A DNA stretch of 64,000 nucleotides from Nissolia schottii (GCA_003254905.1 QANU01057090.1:790101-854100); one strand, 5' to 3'; positions 35,956-49,255 are shown, numbered from the stretch's first letter. Notes: generated by a model from the sequence alone, not told the origin. Program-made: numbers and translations.

Positions 35956-36624
35956 GGCTTCTCAATGGAGTCATGTATAGACTTTGTTGATTCTCTCTCT
36001 CGCGCTCTGACGTAACATTTATTTTGACTGGGTAGCTTACATTCTTCTGGCAATGGAAAATACTATACTGGTTGTACAAAGACAGTTTCTTTTTCTTGTG
36101 ATCGGAAATGGTTTTAACGTGTTTTTTCCAGGTCAAAGTTGGATTTGCATTATACCTAGGTTCTAACAAAAGGGTATATATGGTGTCTTCCTTTTTTTCA
36201 CTGTATTTTGGCAACTTGGCAAACACTGATTCATATTTTCCTATTTGTGAAAAGTTGCAGAGATATGACTAAGTCTTTTATTTCAATTTAGCTGCTTGCT
36301 CTTATATGTAATTTGGACTAATTAGTCTCTTATTTCAGTGTGACCTAGGTTCCTTTATTTTTTGTTAACAGTGCCCTAGTTTCCTCATGCTGTCAGTTCA
36401 TATTACCAGAATTTAAAATCAGTAGTAAAACAAAATCAAACACAAGTTCCAAAATAAATAAATAACAAAGACATTAGGTACAGAGATCTCGATTGCATAC
36501 TTGCATTCACGACGGCAGATTTGGTTTATTCCACAATGATGCTCAGAATTCCCCAGCAACTACCATGTTCAACAAGAGATTCATAAAACCACTGCCATTG
36601 CTCGACATGCCTCAAATTCAAAAG
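35956..36624. other. Convergent intergenic spacer
   Basis: This 669-bp gap lies between the stop codons of the Ca2+-ATPase (+) and choline monooxygenase (-) genes. It should contain both 3' UTRs and polyadenylation sites. No ORF of interest. Confidence 0.7.
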
Positions 36625-39600
36625 TCATGGATTTGGAAGGTTTTCATAAAGCAGACAATGAAAATGGTGCATGGCCTGCTCAACTTTGGGAGCATATCTG
36701 CCCACACTATATGCTGGGGACTGGAGGCCCTTCTGGACACCTTCACACAGCACAATATCTTCTATCTGCCCATGAACAACCAATTATGTTACTCAAGAAA
36801 TATTACATGAAGAAAATTTCTAATCAAGCCAACAAAGCCAACATTTGTACCTGCACTTTCTCACTATCTTGTAAACTTTTCTCAATGAAATCTTTGTCAT
36901 CCTGCTCAGTCAAATAGGTTTGTCAGAGAAAAGAGAAGGTTCAACCCTTTGGGGAACCATGGAGACATTAAAATGGGGGTGAAGTCCTGATTAAATTTCT
37001 GGCAAAGCAATATTTTGAAGTTTTGCTTGGCTTCTTTACCTTTAACATAGAATCCACTGAAGCTGGAAAATATATGGTGTTTATATTTTCATGGATTATT
37101 TCATAAAATTTCATACCCTAGTCATCAGTCACCAACCTTGCTCAAAAGCTATATTATCTTACTGCCTAAGTTTCTTCGAAATTTGGTCCCTCCATATAAA
37201 GAGAGTGCAAAACTACCAGCACAATGTTAACAGATTGAAAGAGTAATATCAATGCCAAATGTAGCAGAGTCTGATTATATGCATAAAAGAGTCTGATGAT
37301 AGGCCCAAAACTGACTATCTTCTGTTTGTGCTTTTTTTAGAAGCACAACAAACAACAGAAGAAAAAAACAATAGAATAAGGCTGAACTTGGGTGCAATGT
37401 GCAGTATTAGGCATATGCTTGCATAACTAGATATTACCTTTAGAGAGTGTTCAAGATAGTAGTCAAATATTACTTCACATTTATTGTGTCCTAGTGGAAG
37501 TACAAGATTGGTGTCCATCCAAGGTCCATACCTGCCACACCAGAAAGCACCCAAATTATGCATATTTCTATTGTAATATCAGTAAGAACTAAGATTATGA
37601 CTGAATAGAAGATCAACCAATTGCCCAAATAGCAAAGCAGGCACCTATTAATCATGAAATTTGGGTAAACGAAAGCGTATATAGCTTTTCTTCCAAGTCG
37701 ATCACAACTCTCTTCGCTTTTCCCTGAGCTGCCTTCACAACTTTGGATGCTAACCCTTTCAAACATCTGCTTCATTCATAACAATCCTTTAGTACACAAC
37801 GAATCCCTGGTAACTAGGAAGCTTTAAAAATCCAGTTCCAGGAGTATTATACTATTTTCGCTTAGTGAAGCTCCTAGAATGATCCAGGGAGGGTGGAGGG
37901 GAGGAAAGGTTGGAAAATTACACATAACAAAAGTTAAAAAAGGTCTAGATGACTCTACTTTTCATGCTATAGTACAGTGGCTTGTAAAATGCAGAGATTT
38001 TGAAGAAAAAAAAAAGGTAGCAAAGAAGCATACTGTGGTAGAATAAGAATCAAACTTAAGACCGGATGCAAGGCCTTTATGTGCATATGGCACGTGATAA
38101 CCACCATCTAAGTAGTTATCACAGAATACCTGCAACAACAAAAAAAAAAACTTCAAATTATCTCCAAGAAGATTATAAAAATAAAATTGTGTGCACAATG
38201 ATAAACAAAGGATTTGGTTGTAAAGGAAGGAGGGGAAAGTTTCAGAAACCTGGTAGAATTTTCACGCACATAATCATAAAGAAAAAACTCCTATGAAAAA
38301 GAATAAACTTTTGGTAAGCCAAGAGGTAATACCTTCCAATTGCATTCAATGGTGTATTCACGCCTACAAACATAACTCAGTGAAGAATCAATTCCATTGG
38401 TACTCAGTATTTCTGAACCGCTACCAAGCCATTCCTCCGCCACGTTATGACTATCGACTTCCTTATGTGAAAGGCTCTCTTTCTCCAGATTGAGAAGAAC
38501 AAAAGGCCCCCAGGTAGATACTTTGATTGGTACAAGCCCAAAATCCTACCCTTCATGGTCGGAGAAATCAGCCAACCTTTCCCTCTCTGAGGATTATATT
38601 GTACAAGTAACTCATCACAGAACAGAACTGCATACCTTCACATTGAAATCTCTCATTCCTGAAATCCTAGTTGCCTTAAGAAGTGCTCCATTTAATCCAT
38701 ATGTCCACCCCTACAGAAATGATTGCCTTTCATAGTTTCATATCTTCGTTTAAAAAGGGTCTAAATATAGAAACCCAAAATAACAACAAAGCTAGTCCTG
38801 ATAGCAACGAATGTCCATGAAGGAAAACTTGACAACTTTATCTTCAACCTCACAAGTATCAGAACATATTAAAGGAGGGGATCTGCAGTAAAGACAATCA
38901 AAATACTTCTTATATGCATATTGATTGGTCAACGTAGGTGATCTCACATGGTAAGGGCAGACAAAGCAGGACTTCTGTCCAGTTCCGGAAGCAAGAAGAG
39001 AGGCGTGATGACGACAGACATTGTGAAAGGCACAAACCTTCCCGGTCTCATCTCGACATACCACAAATTCCACCTCTCCTAGTCTGCAATATTCAATCCT
39101 CCGGTTGGTTCTCAGAAACTTGGAAGAAAAGAAAGCAAGCAGAGTGCACAACTAAATAAGTCACACTCCTAAATACCCTTCTCCCCTTCCAAGAACCAAA
39201 TGGAGCAGCAATTAGCCTACTTTGTTACAACAACATGCTTAAATACAAATAATTAAAAACTGGAAATGATGCACTTTTAATGATGGATTAAAATAGAAAT
39301 CACCTTCCAGTGAAAAAGTTATGGGGATCCTCTATCTGCTCCGTGGATCCTGGTAAGTAAAAATTGGGTTAAAACTTTGGAATTTTTGGGGACAAATATC
39401 CTATCAGGTAAGTGGGTAACTCCCATATAAGCAGATTCAAATTATGAATAATCAGCCATCATGCTTTCCTGCAAATGCATTTCACTATGAAACTACTTGC
39501 GGTTATAGTGGATTGAAATTGTTCATCTTCACTACGTTTTCCTCTTATAAAACCCAGCTGGAAAATTAAAGCAAAACAAAAAACCCATAAAAGAATACAA

Positions 39601-39914
39601 TAAATAAAGAAGGAAAGAAGTTAAAGGTTGAAACTATGAGCATAATGAAACTGACCCACAACTTGCCAGCCTCTGTAGAAGATGCGATCGAGCTCAAGCT
39701 GGAAGAAAGAGGGGTCGGTGTACCATGATGTTGGGGGTGTCACAGCTTCCTCGATTGGAATCTTAGGATTGAACTGAGATACAAGGTGTTCTGAACTGCG
39801 AAGAGAGCAACGAGTGAGTGTTGCATGCTTGTTGGGAAAATTAAGGTTTTGGGGTTGTCCATGTCGGAATTTAGGGATAAAGGGTATCACTTGCATAGTC
39901 AACGCCATTTGCAT
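36625..39914 (-). CDS. CMO: Choline monooxygenase, chloroplast (Rieske-type)
   Basis: Ferredoxin-dependent Rieske oxygenase that converts choline to betaine aldehyde, the first step to glycine betaine. Ten exons join in frame to 411 aa (minus strand order): 39914-39656, 39349-39304, 39083-38948, 38710-38636, 38545-38333, 38129-38034, 37769-37645, 37531-37438, 36901-36851, 36765-36625. The first about 55 residues look like a plastid transit peptide. The Rieske 2Fe-2S ligands are Cys125-x-His127 and Cys144-x2-His147. The mononuclear iron site shows His255 and His260 in NYLDGGYHVPYAHKGL. A second in-frame ATG at 39908 would shorten the N terminus by two residues. It diverges from SF3B4. Spinach CMO is about 439 aa, so length and ligands fit; a related Rieske oxygenase with another substrate is possible. 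Confidence 0.92.
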
Positions 39915-40870
39915 GCAACTTTGGCGTGTCTTCCAATGAATACTGTTTCAGTGTCTCTGCTCTCTCCACCACCACCCCTGTGCAATAATTCAGGTACTGA
40001 AATTTTATTCTTTTGTTTTGGTTCTTTCTTTTTTAATTATTAATCTATTTCTTTTGTTGGGAATAAATTATAAATAACTTTATACGCTTAAATAAATGAG
40101 CTTTTTAACTGAATAACTAACTTTCATTTATAATAGGAAGCCTGAAGGGAATTTGTTTTGGATGATTATCCAAATGGAGATGAAAGCTTTGTTTGTGTTA
40201 ATGTTATGGTCTTCTAACTCATCTTCCTAAACTCACTCTTACTATTAAATAAGATAAAAATAAATAAATGCATTTAAAATTTAAAAATACTATCTACTTT
40301 CTAGTGCTCATTTTTTTCTTTCCATTAATTTTTTTGTTTATTTTTTATTTTTCATACAGCGTTATGAATCTGATACGCACGGTTAATAGGAATATTATAA
40401 ATCCAGATAAAAATGACATGTGACCAACAATATTGAGATGAATATATTCTTGAAAACAAATTAGTGAGTGAAGTGTCATTAGAAAATGTTCTAGAATACT
40501 TATCCATATATATATATATATATATATATAGCCCTCTTCTCTTGCCATAAATCAAAAATGAAAGAAGAACGAGAATGTTTAGCATTTTTCTTTTTATTTT
40601 TTTGTAAAATGAAAACTTAAGTGGCCTTGGAATTCAACTGAACCAAGTTTGGAGTACTAGACCAGGCCCAGTCCAATAGCAACATATGTATGTGATCTGC
40701 TGCGCTGACCCAATTCCAATTTTCAGCCATTAGTTCATTCCCTTTCCGCCCCCGCCACCGCCATTGGAAGCAGCTGCAGTATCTCTAGACCTTCGTTGTT
40801 GTTGCTGCTATGGTGAGCTCTCTTGTGTAGATAGATACTGAACTGAAGAGAATAGTACCCATTCCATAGG
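39915..40870. promoter_or_regulatory. Shared divergent promoter region, CMO (-) and SF3B4 (+)
   Basis: 956 bp separate the two start codons, so both promoters and 5' leaders must lie here. A (TA)n run at 40506-40530 splits the spacer. The last 150 bases before SF3B4 are less AT-rich. No specific transcription-factor site could be supported. Confidence 0.6.
40506..40530. repeat. (TA)n microsatellite in divergent promoter
   Basis: About 12 TA units between the two divergent genes. Confidence 0.95.
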
Positions 40871-43800
40871 ATGACGACTCGAATTGCGCCGGGTGTTGGA
40901 GCCAACTTGCTGGGCCAACACTCCGCCGAGAGGAACCAAGACGCCACCGCTTACGTCGGCAATCTCGACCCTCAGGCCACCGAGGAGTTGCTCTGGGAGC
41001 TTTTCGTTCAGGCTGGCCCTGTCGGTATGTCTTCATTCTTCTATCCTTTCATTTCCCATTTTTTGATTGCTATTTTCTTTATAGATGTTAGGGTTTTGCT
41101 TCATATTGAAACCCTAACTTTCCTTTATCTTTCAGTTAATGTCTATGTTCCAAAGGACAGAGTCACCAACCAACACCAGGGTTATGGATTTGTCGAATTC
41201 CGTAGCGAAGAAGATGCTGACTATGTATGGATTTGTTGTTATTGATTATTGAGTTCAGTGCTACGGCCCTGTTACTATGCCCTAATCTCTCTAAATGTAT
41301 TTGACTATTTTGCTACTTTTTTTTTCCTTTCTTCCATTGCAGGCCATTAAGGTGCTTAATATGATTAAACTATATGGGAAGCCTATACGTGTAAACAAGG
41401 TACTGTCATTTTTTGGCTTCTCTCTTTGTGCCTTTTGGGTGTTTAAGTACTAAACCGTGTTCTACTATGCTAAAGCTTAACATGTTTTGGAAGTACTTAA
41501 CAGGTGTAATATGTAAAGGTTAAGAACAGAGCATAAATTAAGGGTAAGGAAAAGTATAATGTTGTGTTGAATGGGTGGGTAGAAATAATAATATACGATC
41601 AGGAGAAAGTTAGAGTAGCGCCTATGGAGAAGGAAATGATTATAACTCACCTAAGGTGGTTTGGTCAAGTGAGGAGAAGACCTAATAGAGGCTCTAGTGA
41701 GAAACATCAAACCAAATGGAAGCTACTCTGATTAACAAGGGTAGAGGAAGTTCAAATACAACTACAGGAGAAACCATTTAAAAGTGCCTTGCTCTGAATG
41801 ATTTTGTTTAGTTTTTTGCCAATTGGTATTATTTTGTTCTGATAGCCAAACCACCTTGTGGTGTAAGTAAGGCTTGGTTTTTCACTGTTTTGAGGTGTCA
41901 GGCTGTCATTCTGAGTGTTGGTCCATGACATTTGTTTGGCAGAGATGAGCATGAAATTTTTGTACTTAGTGGATCACAGTGATTCTTAGAAGTTAGGGGA
42001 AATACTTGTCATTTGATTGAAAGATATATTTAAAAACCTTAAAAATTTACTTTTGGAATCAAGAGATGCTGAACATTAAAAGTGTGATTTGGACCCTTGA
42101 TAAACTTGTTTGATATACATAAGGAAATTTCTGAATTCTTTTAGATTATCAAATTTAAGCGTAAAGGACTTCAATATGTTGATTTAGGTCAATGAGGAAT
42201 GTATTTAAAATGAAACATTGGAAAGCAGCCAAAAAGAATGAAATAACGGAATATACCATATTTAAGTAATATTGTAAGGAAATGTACAGATGTTATATGC
42301 CTTCCCTTTTTAATGGATTTTATCTAGTTGGATGTGTCTAAGTCCTTAGAGGCTTAGATCCTATTTGTGTTATGGAATCAAATGTTTTAGACTGAGAATG
42401 AGAATGGAAGGAGTTGGAATGGTGGACAAGCCCTGCTCTTTGGTTTTGTTTTGAAGGGGGGTATTTTATTCTATTCAATTTTATTTTTATGTTTGGTACA
42501 TGGAATCATAATGCATTACCTAAGAAGATGAACAAGGAAATAAAACAAACAATAACCGATTGATGGTTGCCAGGAATCACCGTTACCAATGCTTTGGGAG
42601 TGAATGTCAATTCTTCTCTCTGATGAATCAAGGCTAAGGAACTTGAATGGAATTAATTCTCTTTCCAATCCATGACTTGTTTTTCTTCTGTTTTTTGAAC
42701 CAAACAAAGGAATTCTCTTGGAAGGCAGGGAAGAATGGAATTGTCATTATCACATTCAAATTCTGTAATAAATACTAAGTAATATCAATCTTTTAATTTT
42801 CCCAACCCTTACTGTCTGCCATTCCAAGATATCATTCTTATCTCCACATGGTATTTAATCTTTCATACTTGCATTGTGTTTGATTGTTGTGCTCTGTGTG
42901 ATTCCTGCTGTATTTCTACCTCACCTCAGTCCATGCCACTTGATTAAAGAGTATTGATTATACTGTTTTCTTTTTTGTTCCAGGCTTCCCAAGATAAAAA
43001 GAGCTTGGATGTTGGGGCAAACCTTTTCATTGGTAACCTTGATCCTGTAAGTCACCAATCGCGAATGTTTAGCCAACTCACTTGCGTTGGACTTTGAGAC
43101 TTGACATAACTGTTTCTGATGTTGCTGCAGGATGTAGATGAGAAGCTCTTATATGATACTTTCAGTGCATTTGGAGTTATTGTTACTAATCCAAAGGTTA
43201 TACTCTTTTAATATCTTTCATTACATCTAGAAGGATGGATTGATTGCACTCCAAATTATGCGCATGATCTGATGTTTAGGGCTTTTTGTTACAGATTATG
43301 AGAGATCCCGAAACAGGAAATTCCCGTGGCTTTGGCTTCATCAGCTATGATTCATTTGAGGCATCTGATTCGGCTATTGAGGTATTCCTCAAACTTGTGT
43401 TTGATTCATTTGTAAGAATGTAGGGTGAGGTCAACCTTTCCTTCTTTTGTTATACAAATTCAGCACATGCTGACCATAAATTCTATAGTTGTCATTTCAT
43501 ATGTTTTTTGCTGTGGCTAGCAACAGTTGCAAGTAGTTTGCTATGTCCAATCATACATTTTTTTTAAGCCCGAATGTGAAGCATACTTATATTGTGTTTG
43601 TTTATTCCCATTTATTTGTTTCATATTACCATAAAAATGTGTTTCAATTTTGTTATCATCTGTGAATCCAAATAATTTTTAATTATAGATTATAGTAAGG
43701 GTTAAGCACTCGCACACCACTGAGAATGAAATTTTCTATATTTCATAGGCAATGAATGGACAATATCTTTGCAATCGTCAAATTACAGTGTCATATGCTT

Positions 43801-44453
43801 ATAAGAAAGACACTAAAGGGGAAAGGCACGGTACTCCAGCAGGTTAGCCCTTTTCTTGCAACTATCTAATCTTTTCTTTTGGGATTATTTCATGCATATT
43901 GCATCAATCTGCTTATGTTTCATGCAATGATGCAGAGAGAGTTTTGGCTGCGAGCAATCCAACGGCACAGAAAAGCAGGCCTCATACTTTATTTGCCAGC
44001 GGGCCTCCGACACTTCCCAATGTTGCTCAGGTTAATGGCACCATTGCTACTCCGGTGCCTCCTCGCCCCTTTGCTAATGGGGTTGCTCCGCCTCCTATGC
44101 CTGCCCTCCGTCCTCCACCCCCTCAAGCCGCAGCTTACCAGCCTATGCCAGTAGCTGGGCAGCCACCCTGGCATCAACAGCAGCATGGTGTACCACCACA
44201 TGTAATGCCACCACCTCAAGTCCAGCAGTTCAGGCCACCTCCCTCTGGCATGCCAATGCCGCCGCCTCCACAAGTTGTTTCGGGTCCTCCAAGATCTCTT
44301 CCGCCACCAAATGTAATGGCAAGCCAGCCTCCTCCTGTCTGGCGACCACCTCCACCACCACCTCAGCAACAGGGTGGACGGCCTATGGCATATCCTCAGT
44401 CCTCAATGCCGCCACCTCCTCCCAATAACATGATGCAACCGCCTTCAAGTTGA
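40871..44453 (+). CDS. SF3B4: Splicing factor 3B subunit 4 (SF3B4/SAP49)
   Basis: U2 snRNP SF3b component that contacts pre-mRNA near the branch site. Eight exons join in frame to 375 aa: 40871-41024, 41136-41224, 41343-41399, 42984-43046, 43131-43196, 43295-43381, 43749-43842, 43936-44453. Two RRMs are visible: RNP2 AYVGNL (27-32) with RNP1 GYGFVEF (67-73), and RNP2 LFIGNL (114-119) with RNP1 RGFGFISY (154-161). From about residue 225 the protein is a Pro/Gln-rich tail with PPPPP runs, as in all SF3B4 orthologues. The start codon is set by the conserved [16 protein letters not shown] beginning. Intron 3 (1584 bp) carries a LINE relic. Confidence 0.96.
41545..41745 (+). mobile_element. LINE (L1-type) reverse-transcriptase C-terminal relic in SF3B4 intron 3
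   Basis: The reading from 41609 gives [20 protein letters not shown] then [11 protein letters not shown]. This matches the plant LINE ORF2 tail pattern (V.VAPIE.KM.E.RLRWFGHV.RRP). A degenerate MLC-stop-MGG piece upstream (about 41558) fits the preceding MLRWMCG-like segment. Broken by stops; sense orientation with the host gene. Confidence 0.7.
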
Positions 44454-45715
44454 AGGAATGCAACCTTTATGGAAGGTTCCTGAATCCTATATTGTTTTGA
44501 ATTTTGCCGCCGAATTAGATTTATGGCGTTATGTTTCTTAGCTGCAGTGGTAAAAAATTTATAAACTGTATTTGTACTGTGAATCATCCTTGACCTTAGG
44601 ACAGTCATTAATCGTAGAATCATTACTGCCCAAATGAGAGGGAGACGCTTGAGTTTTGGTTAATGCCCCATGATATTCATATTGAGGTCTTCTGTTCGTG
44701 GCTCTCCAGCTTTGGTTTTGGTTAAGAGGTTTTTCAAACAATGGTTTTGGTATTTTTTAAGAGTTCTTTCAAACAATAATTGCAAATGTAGTGAAAACTA
44801 AATAACAGACCATAATAAAGTAATAAACTATGAACAATAAAAGCACATTAACTATGAATAATAACGTTTTTTCTTCTTCTGAGAACATTTAATTTTGTTT
44901 TCAAGCAAAACAATGGCTAACAAACCCCTACAAGTAGGCTAAGTACAATAATAATTTGAACGGACAAGTGATAACCTTATCATTAGAATGCTGTTTAGTC
45001 AATGTTTTGTTTAATATGTTAAAGCCGTACCCTTGGCTCCTTCATACTTAGTAAACGTCCCCCATAGACTCTGGTTCGTTCATTTTCTCCTCCTTTCGTT
45101 TTTCTAAAATTAAGTATGTCTAATTCAATAAAAAAAATTATAGGGAGAAAGAGTTGTCCAAAGAATAACAAAGACCACCATGATCGTATCCCTAAATAAT
45201 GTGATAACATAACACATAAAGCTAATTAATATGAGATGCTTCAATTCAATGCCTTACACATGACCAAATTAAGTTGTTTGATTTTTTAACGATAAAAATA
45301 CTTAATTTTAATCAGAGTAAAAGAAGGTATGCTGTATTATTATAATCTTGAATTCTTGTTTCCTTTAATTAATAGTCCCGTCTTCCTTTTGAAAATTAAA
45401 AATGTCATCATTAAAAAGGCTCAATGTTTTTTGGTACAAATAAAGGACAAACGGAATAAGGGGGAGAGTTAGAGGATGAGAGCAACATCGTTGTCCAAAA
45501 CGCCGCCACTTATTTTTTTTATAATTATTTCACATGTTTTTTTTCTTGTTATTTATTCATTTATTTCGTGTCCTATTATGATTTGTCAACTCGAGAATTT
45601 GGAAGATTATATGACAAACTTTTTAATAATTTCTGAATTCACGCATAATGAATTAAGGGTAATAATCTTGAGTATTAAAAATTAATCCAATAAGTAAAAT
45701 TCAAATTAAATTTTA
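44454..45715. other. SF3B4 3' UTR and gene-free intergenic DNA
   Basis: The first 200-300 bases should be SF3B4 3' UTR; the rest is AT-rich without a recognisable gene. It ends at the MULE-like element's probable 9-bp duplication (45707-45715). Confidence 0.6.
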
Positions 45716-47161
45716 GGAGAATAACCACCTAGGTCTCTGACTTTTTTGCGTTTCCCACATTGGTTCCCGAGTAAAAGAAAAAAGTCCCTCACAGGTCCCT
45801 CAATTTGTTCTCTGTTGGCCACGTTCATTCCTCTATCACCTTACTGTCTCTTTGCTAGTTAACGGCTATACACGTGGCCGTTAATCCACCTCTTTATCCT
45901 AATCACTTCACACCTCAGCACATCAAAACGGCATCGTTTTGCAACTTAGAGAAATGAGATGAACGAAATCATTTTTGTGTGTTGAAACCAATTTTTCACA
46001 AACAATCCACATATAATTCATCCCCAAAATTTTCAACCCATCCCTATCCTCTCCGTCCTCTCACTCTCAGAACACAAACTGACTTTACCATGTCCTCATC
46101 GTCCCCTCTCTGTCCTCACACTCTCACTCATCATCAATTCCCTAACTCAATCCTATCACAACTTAAAAACGAGCCTTCATCTTCTTTTGCATGTTGTAAA
46201 AGGTCAGGGACCAATGTAGAAAATGTAAAAAAAGGTCAAGGACCTAGGTGGCCATTGTAGTAGTAGTCGCCACAATTGCAACAGTAGAAGTATCTTCCCC
46301 CATCAGACTAGTAACCCACCACAACTGCAACAATAGCAACCAACAGAAAGCAGTAACTTGTTCCTTTTTTTCCTTTCCACACTTTGAGTGAGAAAATCTA
46401 TCATCAATCGACAAATTAACAAACCGAGATCTCTCTTTCTCTTCAAAAAACCTTTCACATACACTGCAAGAGAGAGAGAGGATATCTCACCTCAATAAAT
46501 AACACTTGCATTACTTACATCCTATCCACATAATTATAATTCCCAACCAACCCCCCTCCCTTCCCTTCGCCTCACAATTAACCACGAACAACTTTCACAT
46601 TTCATATATCTATATAGATATAGTACTTGTCATTGGGATTATTAGACAAAGAGATTCAGTTGTGGCTACTACAAGGAGATTGCCTTTTTCGACACTTTCC
46701 CTGACTAGGTAGCCACCTCCGCCCTTTCCGCCCGACCTGCTGATGACCTCTCCCTTAGCTTCAACGTCGGCCTTGCCTCTACCTCCACTCCCTTTGGACC
46801 CCCCTCCATCAGACCTGAAATGTGGCCCTCGGCCGCCCGCTCCCTCAACTACGGTCTCGCCCCGCTCAAGAAAAACGTCATTCATATCATCTATCATCTC
46901 ATTTCTCTGAGTTGCAAAACGACGTCGCTTTGCATGTTATAAAACAACGCCGTTTTGATGTGTTGAAGTGTGAAGTGATTAGGATAGAGAGGAGAGTTAA
47001 CGGCCATGTGTGCAACTGTTAACTAACAAAGAGACGACAAGGTGATAGAGTGATGAACATGATCAACGGAGGAAAAGTTGAGGGACCTATCAGACTTTTT
47101 TTTTTCAGGGACCAATGTGGGAAACGCGAAAAAGGTCAGGGACCTAGTTGACCATTCCCCC
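45716..47161. mobile_element. MULE-like element with about 240-bp TIRs
   Basis: The left end (about 45716-45958) and the complement of the right end (about 46895-47161) match over long stretches: CTAGGTCTCTGAC against CTAGGTCCCTGAC, then CGTTTCCCACATTGG, CTAGTTAACGGC, ATCCTAATCACTTCACAC and CATCAAAACGGC. Flanks TAAATTTTA (45707-45715) and TAACTTTCA (47162-47170) agree at 7 of 9 positions, consistent with an aged 9-bp MULE duplication. The interior encodes no transposase; GC-richer DNA at 46680-46880 may be captured (Pack-MULE-like), but its product is not recognised. Confidence 0.75.
46196..46255. repeat. Third, internal TIR copy in the MULE-like element
   Basis: AGGTCAGGGACCAATGTAGA and AGGTCAAGGACCTAGGTGGCC repeat the outer right TIR in the same orientation. 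With the left TIR it would delimit a smaller 540-bp unit (45716-46255). Confidence 0.7.
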
Positions 47162-48560
47162 TAACTTTCATAAAGGTTATATCATAAATATAACTTTGCA
47201 ACCTGGGGTATTTTTTTGTTGTCAAGTTTCATGCCTGCTGTGTTTGTTGCTGAGATTACTACGTCCCCAGTTCTTTTTTTAAAAAGAAAGAGGTAATGCG
47301 ATTATATTTAGATCCAATAAGTAAATAATATATTTAAAAGTCAAAAGTAATAGTTAATATTTTCTTCATCCAATATTACATGTCGCTTAACAAATACACA
47401 TATATTAAGAAAATAATTAATTTGCACATATTTAAAGAAAACATTAAGTGATTAAACTAAATTACTCTTCAATAATTAATATAAGAGTAGACAACTCATA
47501 ATAAATAAGGGTATAGTTAGAAAGACAATAATTAACACTTATTTAATCTAAGTAAACGATAGCTAATTGTCAACAAAATTTCCGGTCGAAAGAGACATAT
47601 AAGAGTGGACAGAGAGAGTATTAGATACAAAGAATTGAAAGTTTTAAGTTTATAAAGCACTATATCTGTTATGTTTTATCTTAGTAAATGTATAAAATAA
47701 TATGAATTGACAAAATTACCTCTAAAATAAATTTTTATTTTCAATACAATTATTACTCTTTTCACATCCAATGTACTAATAAATGCTCAATTACAATTAG
47801 AGTATAAATGAAAATAAAAAAAATTAATTACATCTAAATATTATAAATGGACAAATATTTTAAAATTTAAAAAATAGAAAATGAACAGTAAAATTGAAAC
47901 GAAGGGAGTATTTAATGTTATATTAAAAACACGCCACTATCATGCATGTTTTCTTAACAAATATTGTAACAACACTTACTAGCAAAATCTAAAATAAAAA
48001 GATTCTAGTAGAAGTATATACAACGTCTTCATTTTTGTTTCTACTAATCATTAATAAGAAAGAACCCTGCCGCAATCACGTACGGGTTACATGCAACGTG
48101 AATCATGTGAATTTTGGACCAAGTATATACTTGGTCGTCAATGGACGCTAGTAACCCAATTTATCTTCATGCTTCAAACTTTCAAATTATTGCACTTGTG
48201 AGCACTTCGTAGATAGAGATAAATTTATTATGGTGCCGTTTGATTTAGAGAATTCAAATCTGCTAAAAACTTGGTTATGGTAATTCAAATGAATTTTGTC
48301 TTTTGTATACAACAGAGTGAAAAGTCGCCGCTGGCAAGTCACGCACAAGTTGAAGGAACACTGTACCATACGGAAAGTATACTTTGGTTGACCCATTGTA
48401 CAGTCTCATGAACTTGTATTTTCCATTTTTCACATTACAAAATGATTGTATTCTCAACTGTCTAATTTTGTGCACATAGAAGAATATTCTTATATAAAAC
48501 ATGCATAAAATTATATAGAGTCTTGTTATTATGATAACCTAATTTAATTTGACAACTCAC

Positions 48561-48850
48561 TGTAACGGGCCTAAGTAAATAAAGGCCACATCGAAATTGG
48601 TCTAATTAGTAGAGGCCAATAATAGTATAAATAGGAGATTTGCGTGGTAAAGAGGGTATGGAAAATGTATTTGGTTTAATCCTACTCTCTCTCTAAGGAT
48701 TCTTCTTCTCTCTAGTTTTCCATCTCTACCATTTTCTCTTGTAATTCAACTACAAGAAATGCAGAAATTATCACAATTCTATCATTACTCTTCATAATTC
48801 AATTTACACAAATTCACTTCATTACACTCACTTATTGTAAATGTGTGGGA
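48561..48850 (+). mobile_element. Possible short LTR or TRIM fragment
   Basis: It opens with TGTAACGGGCC and carries a TATA box (TATAAATAGG, about 48626). A CT-rich leader with CTCTCTCTAAGG and TCTCTAGTTTTCCATCTC follows, as in many plant copia LTRs. The end is unclear and no second copy is present. Confidence 0.3.
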
Positions 48851-49255
48851 GATGATAGACCTATTATCATGAACTTCACACCTTTGCGATAAGATTATCA
48901 CAAAATCAATTTTTTAATGATAAAAACATTTACAAAATAGTGTAACTAGAAATTTCAAAAACTTTGACAATATGCATGAAAAAAAATTGTTTTGTTGAAA
49001 TTGACATATTCATTTTGTTGATCTTGAAACCTCGAATGGAGATTAGCCCTTATGTTTGTCGCAAGTTGACATCTATTAGACAAAAAAAAATCTAAATAAA
49101 ATAATGGCAATTATATATATAGGAGAGGCGAAGATTAGTTGTACCTGAAAATTTTCAAGGATTTGCAAGCTGGAAAACAAAACACACTACTACTTGGTGG
49201 TTTTATTATATAATCCCGCCGTTGTCAACCTGAAACCGAGGTTGTTCTTTTCATC

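Noticed and set aside
43989..44369. 126-codon antisense ORF with Trp/Arg-rich product
   Set aside because: Antisense of the proline-rich SF3B4 tail.
46610..46897. 95-codon Gly-rich minus-strand ORF in the MULE-like element
   Set aside because: No recognised family; low complexity. Mentioned only as possible captured DNA.
48741..48775. CTACAAGAAATGCAG resembling a CACTA terminus
   Set aside because: The leading CA and a matching opposite end are missing; the word also sits in a chance small inverted repeat.
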